A stretch of DNA of 64,000 nt from Ulvibacter sp. MAR_2010_11 (GCF_002813135.1 NZ_PHTY01000001.1:2351501-2415500), one strand, 5' to 3'. Counted from the first letter of the stretch, positions 1 through 9,466 are shown. Numbers and translations are program-made. The notes: generated by a model from the letters alone, not told the origin.

Positions 1-1
1 A

Positions 2-406
2 TTGAACGATGCATTGGAGAGGACGGAGTCGTTTAAGGGTAATTCACTGAATCGTCTCTTAGAATATATTCAAGTGTTTATTGATGCGGAAACGGGTCAA
101 AACGAACCTCCCGGATGTCTTTATGCATCTTACCTTTATGAACCACAGCAGTTTGAGCCGGAAGTATTGGACCGTATCTTAGAATCAATTGTTCTGTGGA
201 GAACGACAATTGCCAAACTGATTCAGGAAGTACTCAAAGATTATAAGACCAAAACCGATATTGATGTCCAATCCCTTGCAGACCACGTAACCGTGGTATT
301 TGAAGGTGCCTTTGTAGTTGCAAGAGCAATGAATGATCCAGATATCACTGTCCGACATTTACACCACCTTAAAAATTATCTTGAATTGCTTTTTGAGAAA
401 AAGTGA
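2..406 (+). CDS. TetR/AcrR-type transcriptional regulator, C-terminal part
   Basis: The gene is cut by the window edge, so its start and the expected N-terminal helix-turn-helix are missing. The 134 residues seen are helical and look like the ligand-binding and dimerisation domain of a TetR-family repressor: a helix ending in GCLYASYLYE, a long helix around RTTIAKLIQEVLKD, then VVFEGAFVVARAM followed by a closing helix that includes LKNYLELLF. It probably regulates a neighbouring gene to the left, which is outside the window. The family call is by overall pattern only, since the DNA-binding half is not visible. Confidence 0.6.
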   Translation: MNDALERTESFKGNSLNRLLEYIQVFIDAETGQNEPPGCLYASYLYEPQQFEPEVLDRILESIVLWRTTIAKLIQEVLKDYKTKTDIDVQSLADHVTVVFEGAFVVARAMNDPDITVRHLHHLKNYLELLFEKK

Positions 407-725
407 ATCGTGAATCGTGAATGGTGAGAAGTCAATAGGGAATAGTCAATAGGGAATAGGGAATAGGGATTGGTTAATTAGAGGATTAGTGAATTAGCTA
501 AACGTGAGTAGTGAGTAGTGTGTAGTGAGTAGTGAGTTTACCTACCGTAGGTAGGCAGTGAACGGGGAATAGCGAAAAGCGAAAAGCCAAAAGGGAATAG
601 ATTTTTTAAATCTTAAATCTTAAATCGTAAATCCCAAATCCCAAATCCCAAATTCCAAATCGTAGATCGTAAATACTGAATTGTCTTTATTCTTTGATCT
701 TTCCGCTTTTTTCTAGCCTCTTACA
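407..725. repeat. Degenerate short direct-repeat region, copy 1
   Basis: No gene is visible between the regulator and hisIE. The stretch consists of overlapping near-repeats: GTGAATCGTGAAT and AATAGGGAATAGGG units at about 407-480, AGTAGTGAGTAGTG units at about 505-540, then AATCTTAAATCTTAAATCG and AATCCCAAATCCCAAATC units at about 605-680. A 23-bp stretch at 555-577 is repeated exactly at 7847-7869, and in both places it is followed by TTTTTTAAATC and AAATCCC runs. No hairpin with a T-run that could end the his operon was found here. Confidence 0.75.
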
Positions 726-1325
726 TCATTTACCAACATTTTCACCGCCTCTTTTCCTAAGCACATCTTCAATATCACTTAGTGAAACATTTTTTATTCG
801 AAGCAACAGCAACAGGTGATATAACAAATCTGCGACTTCATTTTTAAATAATTCTTTATTGTCGTCTTTGGCTTCAATAATTACTTCCACTGCCTCTTCA
901 CCAACCTTTTGGGCCACCTTATTAATGCCTCTTTTGTACAATTGATTGGTATAGGATTCTGGATTGTTTTCTTCGATTCGCTTGGCAATTGTTTGCTCCA
1001 AACTATATAAAAAACCTTTAGTTCCATCCCCAAAACACGATGTTGCACCGGTATGACAAGTAGGTCCTTGGGGCTGGGCTTTAATTAACAAGGTGTCGTT
1101 GTCACAATCCACTTTTATGTCTTTTACGATTAGACTGTTTCCCGAAGTCTCGCCCTTGGTCCATAACCGTTTTTTGCTTCGGCTGTAAAAAGTTACAATT
1201 CCTTCAGATTTGGTTGTATTGAAAGCTTCCTCATTCATATATCCCAACATTAATACTTGTAACGTGGTATTATTCTGAATAATCACAGGAATTAATCCGT
1301 TGCCTTTTTTGAAATCAATCTTCAT
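726..1325 (-). CDS. hisIE: Bifunctional phosphoribosyl-AMP cyclohydrolase / phosphoribosyl-ATP pyrophosphatase
   Basis: Catalyses steps 2 and 3 of histidine synthesis: it removes pyrophosphate from PR-ATP and then opens the adenine ring of PR-AMP. Residues 1 to about 105 are the HisI domain, with [11 protein letters not shown] and the metal-site segment DCDND...CHTGATSCF. Residues about 108-199 are the HisE domain, with [13 protein letters not shown] and [10 protein letters not shown]. At 199 aa it has the usual length of the fused form. It is the last gene of the his operon and its ATG overlaps the hisF stop by 4 nt, which suggests translational coupling. Confidence 0.96.
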   Translation of the reverse strand: MKIDFKKGNGLIPVIIQNNTTLQVLMLGYMNEEAFNTTKSEGIVTFYSRSKKRLWTKGETSGNSLIVKDIKVDCDNDTLLIKAQPQGPTCHTGATSCFGDGTKGFLYSLEQTIAKRIEENNPESYTNQLYKRGINKVAQKVGEEAVEVIIEAKDDNKELFKNEVADLLYHLLLLLRIKNVSLSDIEDVLRKRGGENVGK

Positions 1326-2074
1326 CGTATGGGTATTTGCTTGGTTTTTAAATAATTTTTAAGTTCAGGGATGCGAATTTCGTTGTAGTGAAATATGCTA
1401 GCCGCTAATCCGCCGGTGGCTCTCGTTGTGATGAAGAGCTTTGCGAAGTCTTCCTTACTGCCAGCCCCGCCGGAAGCAATTACAGGAATGTTCACACTTT
1501 CAGAAACCTGGGCTGTAATGTTTAAAGCAAAACCCTCCTTTGTACCGTCATTATTCATGGAGGTTAACAAAATTTCACCTGCGCCATAATCTTCGGCTTG
1601 GATCGCCCAATCTACTGTCTTAAGCTCTGTTGCTATTCTTCCTCCGTGCACAAAGACTTTCCATTCGCTATTTATAAATTTTGTGTCTATGGCAACTACC
1701 ACACACTGACTCCCGAACGCCATCGCAATTTCCTGAATCAAATCTGGTCTTTTTACTGCTGAAGAGTTTATGGAAACCTTATCGGCTCCCGCTACAATGA
1801 TTCTCGATACATCTTCTACCGAATTAATTCCTCCTCCCACGGTAAAAGGAATATTAATTTCAGCAGCAATCTTTTCAACCAACTCGATCAAAGTTTCACG
1901 TTTTTCGATTGTGGCAGTGATATCCAAAAAAACGAGCTCGTCTGCTCCTTCCTTAACATATCTTTTGGCGAGTTCAATTGGGTCACCGGCATCCCGAATT
2001 CCTGCAAAATTGACTCCTTTAACTGTCCGCCCATTCTGGATATCAAGACAGGGAATTATTCTTTTTTTCAACAT
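1322..2074 (-). CDS. hisF: Imidazole glycerol phosphate synthase, cyclase subunit
   Basis: This (beta/alpha)8 barrel uses ammonia from HisH to convert PRFAR to imidazole glycerol phosphate and AICAR. The two conserved catalytic aspartates are visible: D11 in [13 protein letters not shown] and D130 in VVVAIDTKF. The phosphate-binding loops GGGIN and ASGGAGS are also present. The length of 250 aa is typical. It overlaps hisA by 7 nt and hisIE by 4 nt, and its partner hisH lies two genes upstream in the same operon. Confidence 0.97.
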   Translation of the reverse strand: MLKKRIIPCLDIQNGRTVKGVNFAGIRDAGDPIELAKRYVKEGADELVFLDITATIEKRETLIELVEKIAAEINIPFTVGGGINSVEDVSRIIVAGADKVSINSSAVKRPDLIQEIAMAFGSQCVVVAIDTKFINSEWKVFVHGGRIATELKTVDWAIQAEDYGAGEILLTSMNNDGTKEGFALNITAQVSESVNIPVIASGGAGSKEDFAKLFITTRATGGLAASIFHYNEIRIPELKNYLKTKQIPIR

Positions 2075-2781
2075 AATTTTTCTAATTGTTTAAGCGTGAT
2101 ATTTCCTTCGTAAATGGCTTTGCCCAGAATAGCCCCTTCACAGCCTATTTCTTTTAATTCAATTAAGTCTTCAATACTTGAAACACCGCCACTGGCAATA
2201 AGTCGGATGTTTGTTTCAGCTAATATTTCCTGATATAATTTGATGGAAGGTCCTGCCAGCATGCCGTCCTTCGCGATATCCGTGCAAATTGCATTTCTAA
2301 TTCCTTTGGTTTCATAATCCTGAATAAATTCAATTACATCCAGGGTCGAATTATTCAACCACCCATTAGTAGCAATGTTTCTTTGCAAACAATCTGCTCC
2401 GAGTATAATTTTTTCAGGACCATATTTTCTGAGCCATAATAGAAATAGCTCCCTTTTTTTCACTGCAATACTCCCTCCGGTGATTTGCTTGGCGCCCGAT
2501 TCGAAGGCGATACGCAAATCTTCATCGGTTTTTAATCCGCCGCCAAAGTCTACTTGTAAACTTGTTTCACTTGCAATTTGCTCTAGGATCCTGTAGTTTA
2601 CAATGCCTTCCGATTTGGCGCCGTCCAAATCTACCAGGTGAAGGTGGCGAAGTCCGGCGGCTTCAAATTGCTTGGCCACTTCCAACGGATTTTCATTGTA
2701 TACTTTTTTTGTGCTATAATCGCCTTTCGTAAGACGTACGCACTTACCATCTATAATATCAATTGCAGGGATAATTCTCAT
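2068..2781 (-). CDS. hisA: ProFAR isomerase
   Basis: Isomerises ProFAR to PRFAR, the substrate of HisH-HisF. It is a (beta/alpha)8 barrel homologous to HisF, with the catalytic aspartates at D8 ([13 protein letters not shown]) and D130 (ILGADCLQ) and the phosphate-binding segments FGGGLK and ASGGVSS. The length of 237 aa is normal. The start codon overlaps the hisH stop by 4 nt, and the coding end overlaps the hisF start by 7 nt. Confidence 0.97.
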   Translation of the reverse strand: MRIIPAIDIIDGKCVRLTKGDYSTKKVYNENPLEVAKQFEAAGLRHLHLVDLDGAKSEGIVNYRILEQIASETSLQVDFGGGLKTDEDLRIAFESGAKQITGGSIAVKKRELFLLWLRKYGPEKIILGADCLQRNIATNGWLNNSTLDVIEFIQDYETKGIRNAICTDIAKDGMLAGPSIKLYQEILAETNIRLIASGGVSSIEDLIELKEIGCEGAILGKAIYEGNITLKQLEKLC

Positions 2782-3356
2782 AACTTTAAAAAATTTCGTA
2801 AAATTTGTTCACCAACATCTGCCGACTTTTCAGGGTGAAACTGTGTTGCGAAGAAGTTGTTTTTATGCAGTGCCGCACTAAATGGTTGGATGTACTTGCA
2901 GGTGGCGATCGTTTCTTGACTTAATTCAGCAAAATAACTGTGTACAAAATAGACATCGGCCCCGGCTGTAATATTTCGGAATAACGGACTTTTCAATTCG
3001 CTCAATTCATTCCATCCCATCTGCGGTATCAATTCACTTCCTTCAAATCGTTTCACGTTATTTTCAAATACACCGAGACATTGTGTATTTCCTTCTTCAC
3101 TTTCAGAACACAGCAACTGAAGCCCCAGGCATATCCCCAGTACAGGTTGTTGCAAGTTTTTTATAACCGTATCCAAATTCCGTTCCTTGAGGTATCTCAT
3201 AGCCGAAGCGGCTTCCCCTACACCCGGAAGAATTACTTTTTCTGAAGCGTTAATTTCCTCGGGATCATCCGTAATGACCGAAGCATATCCCAATCGGTTG
3301 ATCGCATTCTGAACGGAGCGAATGTTTCCGGCATTGTATTTTACTATGGCTATCAT
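2778..3356 (-). CDS. hisH: Imidazole glycerol phosphate synthase, glutaminase subunit
   Basis: A class I glutamine amidotransferase that releases ammonia from glutamine and channels it to HisF. The catalytic triad is complete: C76 in the nucleophile elbow GICLGLQLL, with H174 and E176 in QFHPEKS. The N-terminal [14 protein letters not shown] segment and the oxyanion loop PGVGE are typical of HisH. The length is 192 aa. It overlaps hisB and hisA by 4 nt each. Confidence 0.97.
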   Translation of the reverse strand: MIAIVKYNAGNIRSVQNAINRLGYASVITDDPEEINASEKVILPGVGEAASAMRYLKERNLDTVIKNLQQPVLGICLGLQLLCSESEEGNTQCLGVFENNVKRFEGSELIPQMGWNELSELKSPLFRNITAGADVYFVHSYFAELSQETIATCKYIQPFSAALHKNNFFATQFHPEKSADVGEQILRNFLKL

Positions 3357-4444
3357 AAGATTCCTTTAGTACTTGGGATTGAATAATCGGTTGTTTGCTG
3401 TTTCGCCATTTTTATAGCTTTTGAAAAAGCCTTGAAAATAGATTCTATTTTGTGGTGTTCGTTGTTGCCTTCCGCTTTAATGTTGAGGTTGCATTCGGCA
3501 CCATCACTGAAAGATTTAAAAAAATGCATAAACATTTCGGTAGGCATGTCTCCAATCATTTCACGCTGAAATTCGGCTTCCCATACTAGCCAGGGACGCC
3601 CGCCAAAGTCGATAGCAACCTGCGCCAAACAATCGTCCATAGGGAGGAGGAAGCCATAGCGTTCAATTCCTTTTTTTGAACCCAAGGCTTCAGCGAACGC
3701 CTCTCCCAGCGTGATTGCGACATCTTCAATGGTGTGATGTTCGTCAATTTCAAGATCTCCTTCCACCGAAATATCAAGATCCATCATGCCGTGTTTTGAA
3801 AGCTGTTCCAACATGTGGTCAAAAAACCCGATTCCGGTGTCAATTTTACTTTTCCCTATTCCATCCAAGTTCAGTTCAATTTCAATATTGGTCTCATTTG
3901 TTTTTCGGATTCGCTTTGCTTTACGGGGCTGAGCTGCAAGAAATTGATGGATAGTTTCCCAGCTTTTTGTTGTCAAGGCGGTCTCTAGCTCACAATTTTC
4001 GCCAATAAAAATTCCCTGAGCGCCTAAATTTTGAGCAAGTTGAATGTCGGTCGCTCTATCTCCAATCACAAACGAATTCGTCATATCGTAATTTCCGTAC
4101 ATATATTTGTTAAGCAATGCGGTTCCCGGTTTTCTCGTTGTGGCATTTTCTTCAGGAAAACTCTTGTCAATAAGCACCGCTTTAAAAATAATGCCTTCAT
4201 TTTCGAAAGCCTTTATTATCTTGTTGTGGGCAGGCCAAAAGGTCTCTTCCGGAAAAGATTCGGTGCCGAGTCCGTCCTGATTGGTAACCATGACGAGTTC
4301 GAAATCGAGTTCACGTGCAATTTTCGACAATCCGCTAAACACTCCGGGATAGAACTCGAGTTTTTCTAAACTGTCTAATTGAAAGTCAACCGGTGGTTCC
4401 ATTACAAGGGTTCCGTCACGATCAATAAAAAGTACTTTTTTCAT
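3353..4444 (-). CDS. hisB: Bifunctional histidinol-phosphatase / imidazoleglycerol-phosphate dehydratase
   Basis: Carries steps 7 and 9 of histidine synthesis on one chain. Residues 1 to about 165 are a HAD phosphatase with the nucleophile motif FIDRDGT (D8, D10), VTNQDG and a late GDRATD motif. After a basic linker, residues about 178-363 are the dehydratase, with its metal-binding histidines in [14 protein letters not shown] and NEHHKIES. The 363-aa fused form also occurs in Enterobacteria and is usual in Bacteroidota. The ATG overlaps the hisC stop by 4 nt. Confidence 0.96.
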   Translation of the reverse strand: MKKVLFIDRDGTLVMEPPVDFQLDSLEKLEFYPGVFSGLSKIARELDFELVMVTNQDGLGTESFPEETFWPAHNKIIKAFENEGIIFKAVLIDKSFPEENATTRKPGTALLNKYMYGNYDMTNSFVIGDRATDIQLAQNLGAQGIFIGENCELETALTTKSWETIHQFLAAQPRKAKRIRKTNETNIEIELNLDGIGKSKIDTGIGFFDHMLEQLSKHGMMDLDISVEGDLEIDEHHTIEDVAITLGEAFAEALGSKKGIERYGFLLPMDDCLAQVAIDFGGRPWLVWEAEFQREMIGDMPTEMFMHFFKSFSDGAECNLNIKAEGNNEHHKIESIFKAFSKAIKMAKQQTTDYSIPSTKGIL

Positions 4445-5472
4445 AATTTAATAGTTGCTAAAGCATTTATAAGTAGCTGGTTTTCTTCAGGAGTGCCTAT
4501 GGTAATTCGCAGGCAGTTTCGTATTACATTGTTTCGGTTGCGAACAATAATATTCATGCTTACTAATTGCTCGTAAATTAAATTTGCATCTTCCGTCTCA
4601 ACCAATAAAAAGTTGGTATCTGAAGGGTAAATTCGATACACGATTGGAAGTAAATTGAGTCTCTGAACCAGATTTTCTTTTTCGGTTAGAATGAGTTGAC
4701 TGTTAGATTCATACTTCTCTTTATCGAGCAGCGCGTCTATTGCAGCTTGCTGATTTAACGCGCTGATGTTATAAGGCGGTTTTACCTTATTCAGAAAAGA
4801 AATGATCTCCGGATTTGCATAAGCGATTCCAATTCTCGCAGCGGCAAGACCGTACGCCTTACTGAGTGTCTGACTCACGACCAAATTAGGATATTCACTG
4901 AGCTTTTCAATATATGAGGGTTTTTCACTAAAATCGATATACGCCTCATCGACCAATACAATTCCACAGAAAGTCTTTAAAATCGCTTCAATAGTTTCAG
5001 GATTGATACAGTTTGATGTGGGATTGTTGGGAGTACATAGCAGAATGAGTTTTAAACTTGAATCATTTAAATACGGCGGCAGTGAATCAAGATCGATTTG
5101 AAATTGCGCATTCAGTTCAATTTTTAAAAGTTCCACGTCGTTGATTGAAGCTGAAACATCGTACATTCCGTATGTAGGGGAGAAGGTTAGGGCTTTATCC
5201 TGCCCCGGATTACAGAACATACGGAACAACAAATCAATTATTTCGTCACTGCCATTACCAATAAAAATCGAATCGGGCGCAACTCCTTTTTGTTCGCTGA
5301 GCACAGCCTTTAATTTTCGCTGGTAAGGATCAGGATATCTATTTAAAGTTCCATACGGGTTTTCATTGGCGTCCAGAAATATACCGATGTCTCCGTAAAA
5401 TTCGTCGCGTGCACTGGAATATGGTTTGAGAGCCAATATATTCTTTCGTATCAGTTTATTTAGTTCCATCAT
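4441..5472 (-). CDS. hisC: Histidinol-phosphate aminotransferase
   Basis: A fold-type I PLP aminotransferase that turns imidazole acetol phosphate into histidinol phosphate. Visible landmarks are the N-terminal DANENPYG, the substrate loop CTPNNPTSN, the PLP-contacting VDEAYIDF and the Schiff-base lysine K205 in [16 protein letters not shown]. The length is 343 aa. Two adjacent ATG codons are possible starts (5472 and 5469). Either one places the start inside the end of hisD, with a 14-17 nt overlap. Confidence 0.96.
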   Translation of the reverse strand: MMELNKLIRKNILALKPYSSARDEFYGDIGIFLDANENPYGTLNRYPDPYQRKLKAVLSEQKGVAPDSIFIGNGSDEIIDLLFRMFCNPGQDKALTFSPTYGMYDVSASINDVELLKIELNAQFQIDLDSLPPYLNDSSLKLILLCTPNNPTSNCINPETIEAILKTFCGIVLVDEAYIDFSEKPSYIEKLSEYPNLVVSQTLSKAYGLAAARIGIAYANPEIISFLNKVKPPYNISALNQQAAIDALLDKEKYESNSQLILTEKENLVQRLNLLPIVYRIYPSDTNFLLVETEDANLIYEQLVSMNIIVRNRNNVIRNCLRITIGTPEENQLLINALATIKL

Positions 5473-6754
5473 TTTGTAAAGATTTTAATCGGATTGTCAC
5501 TGCATTTTTGTGTGCATAAAGTCCTTCAGCCTCTGCCATCAGCTCGATACTGGGGCCAATATTCGCAAGTCCTTCGGCCGAAAGCTTTTGAAACGTAATT
5601 TTTTTAACAAAACTTTCCAGAGAAACACCGCTGTAGTTTCGGGCGAATCCGTTGGTGGGTAAGGTATGATTGGTTCCGCTGGCGTAGTCACCTGCGCTTT
5701 CACAACTATAATTTCCAAGGAATACAGAGCCGGCATTGATAATGGATTCAGCCAAACTTGTAGCATTCTCCGTAGCGATGATTAAGTGTTCGGGGGCATA
5801 ACTGTTGCTGAAATCGATACATTCCTCCAATGAGTTGAAACAAATTGCCATGCTATTTGCCAGCGCTTTTTCGGCAATTGCTTTTCGAGGTAGCTTCAAC
5901 AGCTGCTGTTTGACCTCATTCATGACTTTCTCGATAACTTGCTTCGATTCGCATAAAAGAAGTACCTGACTGTCGGCTCCGTGTTCGGCCTGTGAAAGCA
6001 AATCGGAAGCTACAAATTCCGGGACGCAAGATCTATCTGCAATGATCAGCAATTCGCTGGGTCCGGCCGGCATATCGATGGGGATTCCGCCTTGTTGCAC
6101 CAATTCTTTCGCTTTTGTAACATATTGATTTCCGGGGCCAAAAATTTTATAGACCTGCGGAATTTGTTTCGTACCATAAGCCATAGCTGCGATGGCTTGG
6201 GCGCCACCCACTTTGAAAACTTTAGTAATACCCACAAGTTGTGCGGTGTAAAGGATGGCAGGATCAATTTCTCCTGCTTTATTGGGTGGAGTGCATAGAA
6301 CGATTTCCCTACATCCCGCAAGATTCGCCGGAATTCCAAGCATGAGAATGGTTGAAAAGAGGGGAGCGGTTCCTCCCGGAATATACAGCCCGACCTTTTC
6401 GATGGCAGCACTTTTTCTCCAGCAGGCAACGCCTGAAGTAGTTTCGACAACAGTTACAGCCTCTTTTTGCGCAGTATGAAACTTTTCGATATTGCGCTTT
6501 GCCAGATTGATGGCGTCTTTCAATTGAGAACTGATTGCCTTCTCTGCCTGCAGAAATTCGGTTGTTTTTACTGAAAAATTTGATACGTCTAGACCGTCAA
6601 ATTTTTTGGAGTAAGTCTGAAGCGCCACATCTCCATATCTTTTTACATTTTTCAGCACTTCGGAAATAGTTTCATCCATTGATTCCTGAGCGTGTACCGG
6701 TCTGCGGCACAAAGCGTCCCATTCTTGTTTCGGAGGTTGATTAAATAGCTTCAT
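5456..6754 (-). CDS. hisD: Histidinol dehydrogenase
   Basis: A zinc- and NAD-dependent enzyme that oxidises histidinol to histidine in the last two steps. Family landmarks are PGGTAPLFSTILMLGIPA, FGPGNQYVTKAKE, DMPAGPSELLIIAD, SQAEHGADSQ, and the catalytic and zinc-binding region NSYAPEHLII plus SAGDYASGTNHTLPT. The length of 432 aa is typical. Its start overlaps the hisG stop by a single base (TAATG arrangement), and its end overlaps hisC. Confidence 0.97.
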   Translation of the reverse strand: MKLFNQPPKQEWDALCRRPVHAQESMDETISEVLKNVKRYGDVALQTYSKKFDGLDVSNFSVKTTEFLQAEKAISSQLKDAINLAKRNIEKFHTAQKEAVTVVETTSGVACWRKSAAIEKVGLYIPGGTAPLFSTILMLGIPANLAGCREIVLCTPPNKAGEIDPAILYTAQLVGITKVFKVGGAQAIAAMAYGTKQIPQVYKIFGPGNQYVTKAKELVQQGGIPIDMPAGPSELLIIADRSCVPEFVASDLLSQAEHGADSQVLLLCESKQVIEKVMNEVKQQLLKLPRKAIAEKALANSMAICFNSLEECIDFSNSYAPEHLIIATENATSLAESIINAGSVFLGNYSCESAGDYASGTNHTLPTNGFARNYSGVSLESFVKKITFQKLSAEGLANIGPSIELMAEAEGLYAHKNAVTIRLKSLQNDGTK

Positions 6755-7611
6755 TACAATACGATTTTATCGATGGGTACAATTAGAATTCCTTCAGCAC
6801 CTGCAATTTTTAACTCGTCAATTACGTCCCAAAAGGTGTCTTCATCTATTACGGAATGCAATGAACACCAGCCTTCTTCGGCCAGAGGAAGAATGGTTGG
6901 TGATTTGAGTACCGGAAGGATACGACTCACCTCTTCCACACGATCGTTAGGGACATTCATTAAAATGTATTTGGTGTTTTTTGCTTTTAACACGGCGCGG
7001 ATTCTAAAAAGTAAACGTTCGAGTATTTCGTTTTTTTCTTCCGATAAATTGTTCGATTTTGCCAGCACAGCTTCAGACTTTAAAATAAGCTGAGTTTCCC
7101 GCAAACCGTTTTTGAATAGAGTAGAACCCGAACTAACGATATCGCAGATGCCGTCTGCGAGCCCAATGTTGGGAGCGATTTCGACCGAGCCGGAAATCAC
7201 GTGTAATTCAGATTGAATATTATTTTTCTTTAGGAAAGCATTCAGCGTATTGGGGTAGGAAGTGGCAATTTTCTTGTTGTTAAAATACTCCAAATCGTCT
7301 ATCAACACCTCTTTGGGAACTGCCAGGGACACTCGACATTTCGAAAATCCGAGTCGTTGCACAATGGCCACGTCTTTTTCTTTTTCTACAAGGAGGTTTT
7401 CCCCAACAATGGCGACATCGGCAACCCCGTCCTCCAGATATTGCGGGATGTCCGAATTACGCAGGTATAGCAATTCTATTGGAAAATTAGGGACAGCGAC
7501 TTTTAGCTGGTCTTTACCGTTGTCGATTTTAATACCACAGGATTCGAGCAATTTGATGGACTCTTCATTGAGTCGGCCGCTTTTTTGGATTGCAATTTTT
7601 AGGATACTCAT
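6754..7611 (-). CDS. hisG: ATP phosphoribosyltransferase, long form
   Basis: First and committed step of histidine synthesis, joining ATP and PRPP. The protein is 285 aa when started at MSILKIAIQKSGRL, the family-like N-terminus. A further in-frame ATG at 7653 lies inside the terminator hairpin and was rejected as the start. Motifs include GADVAIVGENL-like VADVAIVGENLLVEK and the PRPP-binding DIVSSGSTL. The C-terminal third (RLLFRIRAVL to the end) is the extra domain of the long form, which normally mediates feedback inhibition by histidine. Confidence 0.95.
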   Translation of the reverse strand: MSILKIAIQKSGRLNEESIKLLESCGIKIDNGKDQLKVAVPNFPIELLYLRNSDIPQYLEDGVADVAIVGENLLVEKEKDVAIVQRLGFSKCRVSLAVPKEVLIDDLEYFNNKKIATSYPNTLNAFLKKNNIQSELHVISGSVEIAPNIGLADGICDIVSSGSTLFKNGLRETQLILKSEAVLAKSNNLSEEKNEILERLLFRIRAVLKAKNTKYILMNVPNDRVEEVSRILPVLKSPTILPLAEEGWCSLHSVIDEDTFWDVIDELKIAGAEGILIVPIDKIVL

Positions 7612-7651
7612 TTTGTTTTGAAATAACGCCTGAGTAATACCGAAGAGTAAC

Positions 7652-7681
7652 AAAAAACCCGTCTGATTACTCAGACGGGTT
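7652..7681 (-). terminator. Attenuator terminator of the his operon
   Basis: Read on the minus strand, an 11-bp perfect stem (AACCCGTCTGA ... TCAGACGGGTT) with a 4-nt loop is followed by a run of T. It sits between the leader peptide stop and hisG, in the right place to end transcription before the operon. The 5' arm (7670-7677) can instead pair with the last codons of the leader peptide (7721-7728): eight pairs, one of them G-U. That gives a ready antiterminator. Confidence 0.85.
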
Positions 7682-7711
7682 TATAATATATTGTGAATTC
7701 AACACATATCA

Positions 7712-7771
7712 TCAACACCTCGCCTGAGAGCAAGTATGAAAATGATGATGATGTAATTGATTAAAATTCAT
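7712..7771 (-). CDS. hisL: His operon leader peptide
   Basis: A 19-residue open frame whose sequence is MNFNQLHHHHFHTCSQARC. Five of its codons are CAT (His) within six positions, the hallmark of a histidine attenuator peptide. It starts 18 bp downstream of a strong promoter match and ends 31 bp before a terminator hairpin, which lies 40 bp before hisG. Ribosome stalling on the His codons would leave the following TCT-CAG-GCG codons free to pair with the terminator. The name hisL is used by analogy with the enterobacterial leader; the sequences are not homologous in any obvious way. Confidence 0.88.
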   Translation of the reverse strand: MNFNQLHHHHFHTCSQARC

Positions 7772-7788
7772 GTTTGTTTATTGAGGGG

Positions 7789-7819
7789 CAAAGCTAGACT
7801 AATTTTTTTATTCTCCAAA
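7789..7819 (-). promoter_or_regulatory. Promoter of the his operon
   Basis: On the minus strand there is TTTG (7819-7816), 19 bp of spacer, then TAGCTTTG (7796-7789). This is an exact match to the Bacteroidota vegetative consensus TTTG-N19-TAnnTTTG. Transcription would start near 7782, about 10 nt before the leader-peptide ATG. Confidence 0.78.
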
Positions 7820-7840
7820 ACATTTAGGGGTTTTGTTGAG

Positions 7841-7990
7841 TCGTGAGCAGTGAACGGGGAATAGCGAAACGCGAAAAAGGTATAAATTTTTTAAATCGTA
7901 AATCGTAAATCGTAATTCGTAAATCCGAAATCCCAAATCCCAAATCCCAAATCCCAAATCGTAAATCTACGATCGTAAATCTACAATCGT
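7841..7990. repeat. Degenerate short direct-repeat region, copy 2
   Basis: Lies between the his promoter and the prfB stop. It starts with a 23-bp identity to copy 1 (7847-7869 equals 555-577). Runs of the 7-mer AAATCGT (four at about 7893-7922) and AAATCCC (four at about 7929-7958) follow, then two units of AAATCTACGATCGT type. The shared order of elements in both copies suggests a dispersed repeat family, not two independent simple-sequence tracts. Confidence 0.75.
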
Positions 7991-7991
7991 T

Positions 7992-9099
7992 TTACAACTC
8001 ATCACTCTTCGCTTTCTGCCCTGTCATCATCAAATACGCCTTTAGAAATTCATCAATATATCCGTCCAGCATGGCTTCGGTATTACCGGTTTCGTAGCCG
8101 GTACGCACGTCTTTTACCAATTTGTATGGATGCAATACATAATTTCGAATTTGAGATCCCCATTCTATCGCCATCTTGCTATTCTCTATTTCTGCTCGCT
8201 GCGCCTGCTGCTTCCGCAATTCTATTTCGTACAACTGCGATTTCAACATTTGCATGGCTTTTTCTCGGTTATCTAACTGGGAACGGGTTTCCGAATTGTG
8301 AATTACAATTCCCGAAGGTTTGTGCGTCAAAATTGCCTTGGTCTCCACTTTGTTTACATTTTGTCCCCCGGCGCCGCTACTGCGGGCAAAATCCCAGGAA
8401 ATGTCATTGGGGCTTATTTCTATCTCAATGCTATCATCGGCCAATGGATAAACATAGACACTCGCAAAACTGGTATGTCGCTTGGCGTTACTATCAAAGG
8501 GAGAGATACGTACCAAACGATGTACGCCGTTTTCACTTTTCAACCATCCAAAGGCATATTCGCCTTCAATTTCGAGGGTGACGGTTTTCACTCCTGCCAC
8601 ATCACCGGCCTGAAAGTTGAGTTCCTTTACTTTATAACCGTTCTTTTCGGCCCACATAAGGTACATGCGCATAAGCATCTGTGCCCAATCGCAGCTTTCA
8701 GTGCCGCCTGCGCCGGCAGTGATTTGCAACACCGCACTCAGGTCGTCTCCTTCCTCGCTTAACATGTTACGGAACTCCAAAGCTTCGGTGGTTTCCAGTG
8801 CTTCAGCAAAACGTGCTTCTACAGCTTCGGCAGTTCCTTCCCCTTCCTTAAAAAAATCGAATAGAATTTCGGCGTCGTCAGTGAGTGTGACAGCCGTTTC
8901 ATAGTCGGTTACCCACTTTTTTTTATTCCGAAGAACCTTCATGAAGGCTTCGGCTTCCTGCGGATTGTTCCAAAAATTGGGATCGAAGGTTTTCTCTTCG
9001 TCGTTGGTTATTTCAATACGTTTACCGGCAACGTCAAAGATACCTCCTTAACGCATCCTGGCGATCTCTAAGATCTCTAATCTGATCTTGTGTTATCAT
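7992..9099 (-). CDS. prfB: Peptide chain release factor 2, programmed +1 frameshift
   Basis: Releases peptides at UGA and UAA stops. The main frame (9035-7992) carries the codon-recognition SPF tripeptide in VRISPFDSN and the catalytic GGQ in SSGAGGQNVNK. Translation starts at ATG 9099 in another frame, runs 21 codons (MITQDQIRDLRDRQDALRRYL) and meets an in-frame TGA (9036-9034). An AGGAGG sequence at 9048-9043 lies 3 nt before the slippery CTT, giving AGGAGG-TAT-CTT-TGA-C, the classical autoregulatory signal. Skipping base 9036 gives about 368 aa, the normal size. A start at the internal ATG (8942) would lack the N-terminal domain. Confidence 0.95.
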
Positions 9100-9466
9100 A
9101 TTTATTGCCCGCAAAAGCGGGTAGAATTTTATTGAACTTATTGGTGTAAAAGTAGCGCATACTTGTACAATGTAAAAATCTTATTTATTTTTTTATTTCA
9201 TTCATTTTCTTCATTTATGCCTTAATATTACTTTTCTGAATTCATGAATGCTTCGCATTTGTCTTGTCCCAAGAAAACGAATCAACCTGGGTGTACAGTA
9301 CTCTACGTTCAGGCGGGAAGAAATGGAAATGCTAATCGCATTATTTTAGCTAAATTTTTAAAAAGCTGCGTCGAATTTTATAGTTTTAGCCCTAGCTAAC
9401 TGTAAAGTAGTTCTTACCGCAAACTCGATAGGTTCGCGTTAATTGAAGAATTACTAACGAAATGGA
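9100..9466. other. Intergenic region between prfB and the metalloprotease gene
   Basis: Contains a small hairpin CCCGC-AAAA-GCGGG at 9108-9121, just upstream of prfB and probably in its 5' leader. There is also a 51-codon open frame (9244-9399, plus) with no recognisable features, probably not a gene. I see no convincing promoter match for either flanking gene; TACTTTTA on the minus strand near 9150 is one mismatch from the -7 consensus. Confidence 0.5.

Noticed and set aside
407-725. The repeats as a CRISPR array.
   Set aside because: Units are 7-13 bp, overlapping and degenerate, without unique spacers, and no cas gene is near.
1770-2093. Plus-strand frame of 107 codons opposite hisF.
   Set aside because: Fully antisense to hisF, biased Ser/Ile/Pro composition, no motif.
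7612-7653. A longer hisG start at 7653.
   Set aside because: It lies inside the terminator hairpin and adds 14 residues unlike the family; ATG 7611 gives the usual N-terminus.
8126-8762. Long open frames on the plus strand opposite prfB (about 150 codons each).
   Set aside because: They lie fully inside a well-supported gene and have no recognisable protein features; antisense shadows.
9108-9121. CCCGC-AAAA-GCGGG hairpin as an intrinsic terminator.
   Set aside because: Short stem, no T-run on either side, and it lies upstream of prfB, not after a gene.
9244-9399. A 51-codon frame between prfB and the metalloprotease.
   Set aside because: No promoter match, no features, unremarkable for chance in an intergenic stretch.
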